Source: Tubulanus polymorphus
Lineage: Eukaryota > Nemertea > Palaeonemertea > Tubulaniformes > Tubulanidae
NCBI RefSeq assembly: GCF_964204645.1
Contig: NC_134026.1
Location: 29,158,650-29,222,649, forward strand
DNA length: 64,000 bases
Reading direction: 5' to 3'
Shown here: positions 44,816-55,600 of the stretch, piece by piece
Numbering within the stretch: position 1 is the first letter of the stretch
Layout: every line of letters starts with the position of its first letter
Program-made: the position numbers and the translations under genes
Notes under the pieces: model-generated
Told to the model about the DNA's origin: nothing
Database searches by the model: none
The model's input: only the letters and a program-made list of their open reading frames with translations

Positions 44816-46705
44816 ATGCCCGACGATTTTACAGATATAGACGCAATTTCACCTCAGAGAAACGCAGAAACGGTAAGTTGTACCTGTGCTGTTCAAACAT
44901 TTTTAGTGGTGTTTTTGTTTGTGAATTGTCGTCGTTGGTCGTACCCAGGGGAAAGAGAACCAGCTGGTCGAATCTCCCGAATAAGAATTATTGCTGTTTT
45001 TACGACTTCGTCAAAGAAATGATATAAATAGTGATAATTCGTTCTATTTACTTTTAACAGATTGATATGGAGACAAACATCAGTTTAAGAAGAAAACGTG
45101 TGAGATCCCCAAATGAATTCTGTGAGAAGTGTGAATACGACGCTGTCCAAACGTTGCTTACAATCGGACAAAGTTCTCCATCAAGGGAACCAGCTTCATA
45201 TGATGAATGGTTGCCTGCTGGACGACAACCTCTTCCATTGTTACCTCCATCTCCAGTGTCACCAGTCTCAGAATCACCCGTATCAGTGGTGGGATCAGAA
45301 TCCAAACTAGCCATGGTAAGTATCAGTCACGAAACTTTTGGATTTTTCATGTGTCAAACACTTCAGGGGAAAAAGAGTTTACATCACACTGGTCAAGGGT
45401 TAAAGAATGAATTTCATTCCTATGCAATGTTCTTCTCATTACAGTTGTTACAAGGAGGCAGTTCATCTCAGTTTTATAATTCCCCTCATAGTTCAACAAG
45501 CGATGATCAAATATCCATGGATTCTTTCTCATCAACTGATTCTCAAACTCAGCAGCAGCAGCCAGTTTCGCCTGTTCTATCAGAATCACTTCATCCAGCA
45601 GCTGAGAAATCGCGATCAGAATCAAAACTAGCCATGGTAAATATTGAAGTTATATGCATTTCAGGGGTAGATCCAACTGGGGGCACCAAACGCTGTTTTA
45701 GTTTTCTTTCTGATACATGCGCCCTGCTGCTTTACCTACATCTGCCACTGCAAATTCCAATTTGAATTTGTACCTAAAGCTAATATGTTCTCATTACAGT
45801 TGTTACAAGGGGGCAGTTCATCTCAGTTTTATAATCAGCGCCCTCATTATTCCACAAGTGGCAATCAAACATCAACTGAAACTCAAACCCAGCAGCAGCA
45901 GCAGCAGCAGCATTCTCCAAGCTGTTCATCACCAGGAATCGTTAGTTTTCAATCATCGATGACTTCTACTATGACTAAATCAGCGAAATCGGTAAATTCT
46001 TGCATTCCGTCAGCTACAATTCAGCCTTCAACGAGACTCGATCAGCAGCAGGTGTCACCTGCACCAGCACCGGTTATGATACCAATGAAACCTGATGCGC
46101 TACATGTGGACAATGCTAACATCGTACCATTGACATTTACGAACATTAATGGTCTTTTAGTGCCATCAACGACTCCGATTTTACAAGTGATCGTTCAAGT
46201 TACTCAAAACGTCTCTCCATCATCATCCGATAGCAATAAACTAGCCGCGATCGCTCCAGCTCCGGCCGGGTATTATACAAATACCTCCGGTCAGAACTCT
46301 AATAACAACAATAACAATAGCAATATAATTAATGACTTAACCGTGAGGCATAGGAACCACGTGTGTCCATATCCGGATTGCAATAGAACTTATCTGAAAA
46401 GTTCTCATTTGAAAGCTCATATCCGCACACACACCGGTGAACGTCCGTATATCTGCGACTGGACAAACTGTTGTCGATCGTTCGCCCGGTCTGATGAGCT
46501 GTCGCGTCATAAACGCACCCATACCGGCGAAAAAAGATTCGAATGTCGAATTTGTCAACGAAAGTTCATGCGAAGCGATCACCTCGCGAAACACGCTAAA
46601 AGACACGTAATAACGACGAGACCTCGAAACGGTGTTCATAACTTACAGTTAGAATTAGCGGAGTTAAACAAACAAATCGTTTCAAAAACACCGGTTCTTG
46701 TTTAA
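44816..46705 (+). CDS. KLF10/11: Kruppel-like transcription factor of the KLF10/KLF11 (TIEG) type
   Basis: KLF10/11 proteins are nuclear repressors, induced by TGF-beta in vertebrates, that bind GC-rich/CACCC sites and recruit Sin3A. Four exons (44816-44872, 45061-45315, 45445-45636, 45800-46705) total 1410 bp, 469 residues. Three C-terminal C2H2 fingers of 25, 25 and 23 residues read [38 protein letters not shown] and [17 protein letters not shown], with TGERP and TGEKR linkers. The contact residues match KLF family members. Placement in the 10/11 group comes from the N-terminal [13 protein letters not shown], which resembles the Sin3-interacting helix DFEAVEALMSM, from [10 protein letters not shown] before the fingers, and from the [11 protein letters not shown] tail. 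Exons 3 and 4 start with the same [12 protein letters not shown] and exons 2 and 3 end with the same SESKLAM, an internal duplication. The Gln, Ser and Asn runs are encoded by repeats. A putative start at 44816 is the first in-frame ATG. Confidence 0.9.
45258..45905 (+). repeat. Tandem exon-intron duplication inside the KLF gene
   Basis: The unit comprises the end of one exon (Pro-Val-Ser-Pro...SESKLAM), a phase-0 intron and the start of the next exon ([12 protein letters not shown], Ser-Thr-Ser, Gln run). It occurs twice with spacing of about 320-355 bp. Both introns end (T)ATGTTCT...CATTACAG. The middle exon (45445-45636, 192 nt) is phase 0 at both ends and so can be skipped without frameshift. 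Confidence 0.85.
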
Positions 46706-47762
46706 AAACTGAAGTGTTTCTTTCATGTTTATATAGTGAACAGGTTCCCACTCAAAGTGTAGCTTCCACAAATCCAAGATCTTTAATAGGATTATAATTT
46801 GTGAATCAAACTTGTAGAATAGATACACTGTGATAGTAAATAGAAGTGGCATTATCTTTTGTGCTTAGAACCTTTAATAATAATGTGAGGTCCTTAAAAA
46901 CTAATTGATATCTATATAATGTTGTCTTGTGACGAACCTTGTAATAAATCCGAGTTATATATTCACCATATGTGTTCATTAATCTACAGAACATACTCTG
47001 TATGTATTCACCATATTTATTATAATTTTTTAAATGAATCGTATTATTATTGTACGCATAAGAATAATAAATACCATTAATATAATGAACTTTCTTTGAT
47101 CTCTTAAGTCATCTTCAAGTACAGTCAATAGGGCAGTTAGAATTTTATGCCATAAATGTTGATTTGACCATGAACTCGCAAACTAATTCGTTTTAGTCTA
47201 GTGTCCATGATTTGACTATGACAGTGATGAGAGGAATGACTAATTGCAAGGTTCATCATCAGTCATTAAACATTTTGGAATGGGATGTGGTCAATTCCAG
47301 GCATTGAAATGGACTTGATAGAAGAATGTCATAATTGTCATCTGCAGATCTATCCAAGTTCACTGGCACAGCTCTAAATATTCTGATTTTAAAAGTGCCC
47401 AGAAATGGAAGATTTCTGGATTCCTGGCTTAAGCATTGATCACGGTTTTATATAATTCCTTGAATCGGAGTCAAAAAGTCCTTTATTAAATTGGTCATGA
47501 ACCCTGTAATTGTATATCAGATAAAGAAACTTTTGCGTTCGATTTTAAAAAATAATACCAATAATTTATTTTCAGAATATATATACCTTAAAACTTGATC
47601 AGTTGAAACATTATCACTTGATTGAGATCAGAGAACATTCTGATAGATAAAAACATTTCCAACTGCTGCTTGTATTGATGCTGAGGTAGTTATTGCGGTT
47701 ACTGATTTTGATCCAAAATGCATAAATCCATGATTAAAGTCCCAGCAAATAAATCCATGATT
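46706..47762. other. Tail-to-tail gap between the KLF gene and PIF1
   Basis: AT-rich sequence that should contain the two 3' UTRs. AATAATAAAT at about 47064 is a possible polyadenylation signal for the KLF gene. I see no repeats or coding segments of note. Confidence 0.5.
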
Positions 47763-50588
47763 TCAATTAAACAAGTTAGTTTGTACCGGACGTTTCTCTA
47801 ATGCTGATATTTCGCGATAAAATCTTAAAACATCCGGATTTGCGCGAACGCAACTTTTCTCGAAGTCTATGATTCGTAATCCTTGTAAGCTGCGAGCACG
47901 AGACAACGCGACGTAAGCCTGACCGAATTCAAACACCCGAGACAATGAGATCTCGACACAATCTAAAGTCATACCCTGAAATAGTTGAAAAAAAAAGAAA
48001 CATGAAATAATATATCATTTATTTCATTGATACTCCCGACTCTACATGGATCTTATGCGCTTACCTGACTTTTATGAATTGAAATTGCCCAAGCAAGTTT
48101 TAGAGGTAATTGTCTACGATTGATGTATGCCCCTCCACCGGCCTTGAACGTCCATCTCTCCGGTTTTATCACCTCATTCTTCGCTCCACAGATGAAATTT
48201 ACAATTGGTAAACCTAAAAACAATAAATTTCATAGACAACGAGACGCATCAAATTGATTACTTAAACACTGTTTATCTGATGACGACACTTACCAAAATC
48301 ACCAGCTTCGAATGAAGTGATAACACCTCTGGATCCATTGACTAGACCACGACTTACATCTAGATTCTTAGTAAGCATTACCTACAGAACGGGCAAACAA
48401 CATTAAAATCAAAATATATCTAATAAGTAATCAGTCTAGAGTAAATCTGTCCACAAACCTGAGTTCCTACTTTTAGCACCAATTTTTCCGGCACAGGGCT
48501 CAAGTTATTTATAACTTTAGACAACTCTGGATGACTGTCTGTTGCCTCATACGTTCTACTAGAACCTGAAAATAATCAATTTCAGTTTTAATACTCTATA
48601 TAACGTGAAATATAGTTCTATTGAAAATACTAATTAATTTACCTTTTAATTTATCCAGCTGCAGCTGATTGGTTATGTTCACATCTTCTTTATGAGTACA
48701 CAATCTAGTAGCCAGAATACCATCTTTATCGATAGTATGATTAGCTGTATTTGTCAGAATTTCTACTATATTTTCATAACACCTGCAACGTAAATACCAT
48801 AGAAATCACCGATATGAACAGATGTTACTATAAAGACTAATGTCAGTAATTATATTACCTGCCAAATCGAACGTTTTGTAAAATTTGAATGAATTTTTGA
48901 TCGGATTGTCGTTTGACTTCGGTCAATTCAAAATTCACCTCAACACATTTACGCCAAGCTTTCGACTACAAAATAAAGAATTATGTACGGTGCAAACGTC
49001 CAAAAATTGTAAATTCTCTGAATGCGTTCGCGTATAACGAACCTGAAAGCAGAATTTTCTCTTCTTATTGTCTTTGCTAACAGGAGGTAACTGCAGAAAA
49101 TCACCGCATAATATCAGCTGTATGCCTCCAAATGGTTTATCGTTCTTTTTCACAATTCTATAAATGAAAATCATTTTCAGGTAAACTAGAAATACTTCAA
49201 ATATGTCGAATTAGCGCACATTTACGAACCTTGCAATAACTTCCAATTTATCGAAGAATTCTCCATCAACCATTGATATCTCATCAATTATAAGGTGATG
49301 GCATTTTCTCCATTGTTGAGCCACAGCCGGTCTCGACGCTAACTCTACGCATTGTTGTAATGCAGCAGTTCCAGATCCTATTCCTGTCAGGAAAATATAA
49401 ATAATATCGTTTATGCGTGTATATCACGGATATTAATACAATGGAATTAGAATATACGACTGACCAGCGAATGCGTGAAGAGTTGTTCCTCCGATGTGAC
49501 AAGCAGCCACGCCTGTACTAGCAGTAGCTACTGTATGCTGAGGAGGTAACGCTCCTAGAAATATAAAATATATTTCAATTTTATCGATTACATCTCATCG
49601 AAATGAGCAGGTATTTCATCGAGATAAAAAATTTCTTACCGATAATCTTCTTCAAGAGAAATGATTTCCCAGTGCCTGCACTTCCGGTAAAAAATATGTT
49701 GTTTCCACTTTTTATTAAATCTAGAACCTTCAATTGTTCTTTTGTAAGAGCAGCCATTTGTAAGAGTGGTTTTTGAGTTGGAGACAAGAACTTTCTCTTC
49801 TTCTGCAACTTAGCCTGGAAAACAGGTGGCATAACTTGTGTCAACAAGGGGCCATTATTTTGTTTTTAATATTCAACCCCCGTGTATCGTTTGCCCTTTT
49901 AAAAGCACAATGTATACCTATATGACATAGAAACTAGGATTTTTAGTCAGAATTCGCTCATTTTCCCTGTAGAGCAGAATGAATCTGGAATTCCCTGATC
50001 TGTAAGAAGCTAATGAAATGAAATATATAATCTTACAATTCCGGGATTTTCTTTTTCGTCATCTCCGGCGCGTTTCCGCTTCACCAATGCTTTACCCTTC
50101 GGAGTAAACAACGCAGCCTCTGCCGCTTTACTGGCGGGACTGTTTCCTTTCTTCAGATCACCGATAGTTAACGGACTGATTTCTTGGAACACGCGGTTTG
50201 TTTCCGGCAGCAGGCGTTTCCTATCGCTCACGAATCCTTTTTTCTTCAGACATTCGTGTTTTGTGGACAAAGTCTTCAGAAATAACATTAAACGATGCGG
50301 TGGACAATTAGAAAGCATGAATTGTACTTTATGGTCGGCTAATCGAATTGTTGCTTTACCATCTCGCGCAAACTTTTTATGTAAAACTAATTGTTTAATG
50401 TGGTACTTCAATAATTTGTTGCCCAGTTGAACTTTCATTACTATTTCGTTATTTTCATTCCTTCCGAGGACGAGGGAAGCATTTCTGTGAATGGATTTTT
50501 TCTGCACTTCGCCAGTTGAAGTAAGTGTCTCGTGAGATGCTGTACATTCCAATACCCCTGATTCATTTCCAAATGAACCCGCCTCCAT
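47763..50588 (-). CDS. PIF1: ATP-dependent 5'-3' DNA helicase PIF1
   Basis: PIF1 is a superfamily 1B helicase that unwinds G-quadruplex and R-loop structures, limits telomerase and acts in nucleus and mitochondria. Eleven exons on the minus strand (50037-50588, 49640-49814, 49465-49554, 49230-49383, 49043-49157, 48859-48965, 48643-48782, 48459-48565, 48294-48381, 48065-48213, 47763-47975) total 1890 bp, 629 residues; human PIF1 has 641. The animal-specific N-terminal domain is recognisable by [20 protein letters not shown] and [15 protein letters not shown]. Helicase motifs follow: I GSAGTGKS, Ia with [51 protein letters not shown], the PIF1 signature region, [17 protein letters not shown] and [16 protein letters not shown]. 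All catalytic residues look intact. Start chosen as the first ATG after an apparent acceptor in the 5' UTR. Shares a 0.6 kb upstream region with TTC33. Confidence 0.97.
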
Positions 50589-51197
50589 GACTGACTCTTG
50601 TCTCTGAATGAAGAAGGAAAAGTGAAAATAAATGTATTGAATTATTGTTTTTGACTGATAATGGATTTGAAAGTTCCAAAAATCCATTCTCAGACATGAC
50701 AGAAATTCGGAATGCGAGCAATCACGTGTAAACTATCAATACAGTCAATTTCAAGTGATAATTTTCATGTTTTCTCTAAATTTTTTACCTTTTAGTAGAC
50801 TTTTTTCGAAATAAACAATTCAAAATCGGAACCTTTTCGACTTTACCGCCACCTATGAAGCGCTGAACTATATCGCGGACGCTGGACTTTCACTATTTCG
50901 CGGACGCAAGACTCACACGGATTTAGAGGCACTTATAAAATATACAAAATTTAATATTTCTGCTCACTCGGACATGCTAACTTGTTGACATATAGCTCAT
51001 GAAATTAGTTTAGAGGTGAGTTCTCACTTTTACCTTTGAGTTTTGAGTTTTTTAAACGAATAATCATTCAAAAAGCCGATAATTCTGTCATTCATGAACT
51101 CAATTTAAATTATTTTATTGGTTTTGACAATACAAAATGTTACGATGTTTTTTATTTTAGTTAATTCGGGTCATTCTTGATAATATTCTCATATCAA
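50589..51197. promoter_or_regulatory. Shared upstream region of PIF1 and TTC33
   Basis: 609 bp between two divergent start codons. The direct repeat TATCGCGGACGC / TTTCGCGGACGC at about 50871-50909 and a nearby GC-richer block are candidates for promoter elements, because they stand out from AT-rich surroundings. No TATA box is obvious. Confidence 0.5.
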
Positions 51198-52249
51198 ATG
51201 ACATCATTCGGTTGGAAACGCAAAATAGGAGATAAAGTGTCGCAAGATGCAGCAGCAAAGTTCTCTCAAGAATCAAAGAGTGATTTGATAAATGAGACAG
51301 CAAGTGTTTTACATGATGGTGATCTGGCCGTTTTCAATCCTAAATACAGACGTATCCAATTAGAAGATGCAGCTGCTAAAAGTCATAGATTGAAACAAGA
51401 AGGGACAACATTAGCCGATGCAGAAAGGTTTTCTATTTGTCATGTTTTTGTTTATCGTGGAGGTATCAGTTATACAAAAGATATCCTATCTCAAATGGTT
51501 TTTATTTGACAGGTATTGGGAGGCTGTGAAAAGATGGGACGCAGCAATTCAACTCAATCCAAATGATGAAACACTGCACGAAATGAAAGCACAGGTAAAA
51601 TCACTCCGTACATGTTACTTAAACTCTTGATAAGTCTTGATTTCATTTTAGATGTTGATCTGATTTTACAGGCATTGTTGATTTTACATGAGGTATATCC
51701 AGCAGTTGAGGCAGCTTCAAAAGCCATCCAGCTCAATCCGAGATGGTGGATCGGATATCAGACATTAGGACGAGTCCATTTGGGAATTGGTGAAGTTAGA
51801 ATGGTAAATCATTTTAGAAATAAGATTTTCAATAAAAGTCTGTCCAATTTACGATTACAGCAATTGCTATAAATTCAATATTTGATTTTCAGGCTATCAA
51901 GTCGTTTTCAAAAGCAGTTCACATAAAACCCGATGATTCAGAATTATGGAACGAGGATTTATTGTGGGCGTGTAGTTTACTAAAACAAAAACAGAAACCT
52001 GAGGACGAACAGAATCAACAGATAAATGAAAACAAACTGACGATCACAGAAATTAGTGATAGCAACTCACATGATAATTCATGTGGTGGGAATTTACTTC
52101 GTGACGCTGTGAACAGCAGCAGTGAAGAAGACACTGTTCAACAACAAACATTTGTCAGTTGTACGAGTAAATTAAAGAAAAGCGTGCAACCACCGATTGA
52201 AAAGACTGGTCACATGCCGAAAGGATATGTTTTAATGCGAGATAAATAG
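51198..52249 (+). CDS. TTC33: Tetratricopeptide repeat protein 33
   Basis: TTC33 is a small, poorly characterised nuclear/cytosolic TPR protein. Four exons (51198-51427, 51513-51594, 51672-51803, 51893-52249) total 801 bp, 266 residues; human 262. The N-terminus MTSFGWKRKIGDKVS matches the conserved vertebrate MASFGWKRKIGEKVS, which decides this start over the in-frame ATG at 51177. Three TPR units can be read: RYWEAVKRWDAAIQLNPND, the pair around VYPAVEAASKAIQLNPRWW, and MAIKSFSKAVHIKPDDSELW. The C-terminal 90 residues are Ser/Asn/Gln-rich and probably disordered, ending MPKGYVLMRDK. Molecular function is not established, so no pathway is claimed. Confidence 0.95.
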
Positions 52250-52605
52250 GAATATTAGAATGAGAGTGGAAATCTGTTCACACTTTATCAACTATGAATT
52301 AGAATTTTGGATCTTACATGAACCCTTGTTAATGAATGAACGAAAGAAGTATGTGAATGAATGATTTATCAAAATCTTTATTTACATACAATTTAAAACA
52401 AAATGCATCAATGTTTACAATGTATTTTCTCATTTTATTCACAATTCCAGTAAAATAAATTGTATAATCAATACTGTCATGTTGACTGAGCGTTTAAAAT
52501 GCGCCATTTGTATATAAACGTTATTGGTGATTAGATATTTCTAGCTTGTTACAAATAAATGAACATTTATACGGAACATGATTTTGTCATGATTGTTTGA
52601 TTTTA
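52250..52605. other. Tail-to-tail gap between TTC33 and the lipid transfer protein gene
   Basis: 356 bp of AT-rich sequence containing both 3' UTRs. AAATAAA-type signals occur at about 52453 (plus strand) and several TTTATT runs, readable as AATAAA on the minus strand, lie at 52375-52385. Nothing else is seen. Confidence 0.5.
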
Positions 52606-55600
52606 TCACTGATCACATTTCGCCCAACGACAGCGGTGGAAACCTGCTCCAGACTGATCCTGATAACATTCACAAACTCTGCACCAACTGATCTGCGGTG
52701 TAAGCTGGTTATAAATCTGTCCACCGATGGAATTATAAGTTTGACGACGCCCACGTCCTTGTAGTTTATTGATGTTAAAAACTGCTCCTTCTGTTCCTTG
52801 TGCCGTTTTGGCATAATCGCCCTAAAATCAATGATTAAACCATAATGAATGGTCGTTAAGTTATAAAAATCAATTGCGATAAAAACTCATTTTTGTCTAG
52901 TTTACTTTAGGAAATCGTCGCAGGTATGCGGTATGTTTCCCAGATGCACGCTTGCTGTTGCTTATGATGGCTTTGTTGAAGTTGACACCAATTGTTTTAG
53001 CACCGTGTAGTTCCGGATAAGGCGCGATCACTGTCAACATTATACTGTTATTCACCAGCGCCGATTTAGCTTCGAGAGGATTAGCCAAAACATGTCGCAC
53101 CTTAAAACAAAAATATATCTACGTAATTTCATATATTCTATAACATTTGTGGCATGTTTTATTAACGACCATGTGATAGAATATCTTACACGTCTTTCTG
53201 CCTCAGTAATCAGTATCACACTACGAGATGAATGCTCTCTGAATGGATAATCAGCTGTTTTCAGCAAGGCAACAATTCCGTCTCCTGGTAATCGACTATC
53301 TCGTCTAATACGTGAAACAGCAGACTCCAGCTCTCGCTGATTACCAAAATATTTACTGAAATTCAAATTAAACACGTAATATGAATGTTACATTAACGTT
53401 TTATACATCCTGGCATTACACAGAATCCTACCCATTAAGTGTATGAACGTGACTCCAAGTAGATCCAGACTCGCTACTTCCATAACTGACCAGACCCCAG
53501 TTTATCCTCGAATAAGTGGCACTTTCTAGCTGTTGCTGTATTTGGATGACGAGACTGTTCACAATTGAAGAGATATCTCGTGTTCGATTGTAGTTAGAAT
53601 ATTCATCAATAACAAACACTACATCTGCTGCTTTCTTGATATTTACCGGCCATTTATCACCGACTGCATGTTCCCCTACGCATTTAGCTGCAAAAGAAAC
53701 AATTCAATCACGAAGCCTCAATCATGAACTTGTCCTAAATATGAATTTTGAAAAGAATAATACTTACAACACGTTAAAGGCAATTGGATTCTTACTCCTT
53801 TGTACGAACACGCAGTTACATACGCTGAATATATGTTACACACATGTGGTTCAACTCGATCAAACTCACAGGATTTACTGGTGATGTCACAGGATTTCTG
53901 AAGTCAGTTATTAAATAGATATCAAACGGAAATGAAACGTTTCCCGTTCTGTTCATATTATAGTGTCCTACTCACTTTGAAACTTGTAGGATCAACTTTA
54001 TCGAAGCAGCGTGCAAATGGGGAATCTTCATCTTGTAATAATTTCTGACACATAACCGCTATTTGCCGATCGCAATTCTTCCATGTTGGTGCTGATCGAT
54101 TGTAATCGTCGTGATAACGACATTCCGGTAATCCTGTGATTTCATACGAGTTCAGGAATTCTGGGATATTCCACGTTGTTCGACCATCTCGTTTACGAAA
54201 ATCAGTCGTTATCTACATACATAAATAACGGTTTGATTATCACTCATTGCAACACTCTCAACGAGGCGACAAAACTTCTTACACTTACTTCATTGTCGTT
54301 TGTTCCTAGAAGTCCCAGAGTATGATTTTGGTACCAACCACTGATATTTACGGCGCACAGAAAGTTATGCGAATCACACATGATACTGTAGCCATAAATA
54401 GTATCGACAGTAACCTGATGTCTATTGACTGTAACTTGAACATTTTCATTCCAACTTTTGATCGGGAGATCGCTAGAAATTGTCAAGAATTTAAAGTTAC
54501 ATTTGAATCTGTACAACTAGTACTTTCAAGTGTGTAATATGACTTATACTCTTGTTCACTCGTGCACCTGTATGAATCAGTATTGTTGATAAGAACATGG
54601 TTTTTCTCATCTATAGTTACAGCTATGTCTGGTGTGAGGACGGTTATCGTTAATTTTGTGCTCAATATGGTGAAATTGCGATCAATGAAATCCCTTGCCA
54701 GTAAATATGCACAATCGTCAGAAAGATATCCTAAAACCACAAAAACAAATTTAAAAGTACAGTTTTAAAATGTCATTTAGTAACAAAATTCTATTTCAGC
54801 TGCAACACACCTTGATGTTCGTATAGAAGTCCATCGAAAGTGTAAACATGACCAGTGCCAAAAATAAGCGCAGTGTATGGATCTGGTTTGTAGTTTTCTA
54901 CAACTTCAACTCCAGACTGACTAAGTTTTCGCAGTGTTGAGATGACGTGGTTTAGTAGAAACTTCTGTGAAATTGTAAGTCTTGGCATTTTCTAGAATGT
55001 TAAAGCTTGACATTCTATCATCTAAATAGGTACCATAGTTACAAATTATGCACATGTAAATATGAAGTAGAAACTTACATCGAAATCGTCCCATTCAAAT
55101 GGTTGTTGAATTGCGATTGAATATACTGTGTTATCGGTATTCGCAGAATTCTTCATGCTTTCTTTAATTTGCCAAGACAAAAGGTGTTTCTTAAGCGTTA
55201 TGATTCCTATCAATTTGTGCACCAAACCTACATATTATTGTACAGGGACAGTTTGTTAGTGATTGCATACATGTAAGTATTCTTTCAACTATGAACTTGC
55301 AATAGCTTTTACCTGAAGTATTCACGTTTGTTTTTATGATGTTGAAGATGGTATTAACAGCATGGAAAAAATAACTTGTCACAAACATCTGATCTGTGGT
55401 GAAAGACTTAAGAATTCTATTGGCTACATGATGTGCAAACTCGACTGGTGGCTACAATATAAACATCGTTAGTCAGTCATAAGACATAATGAGATAATGA
55501 AAAATAAGTCATAAAATCTATGCTATTCGTACCAAATTATCAACATTCGTTCGGCGAAACTCAAAGAAGTGAGCAATTGATTTCCACCCTGCTTTACTGG

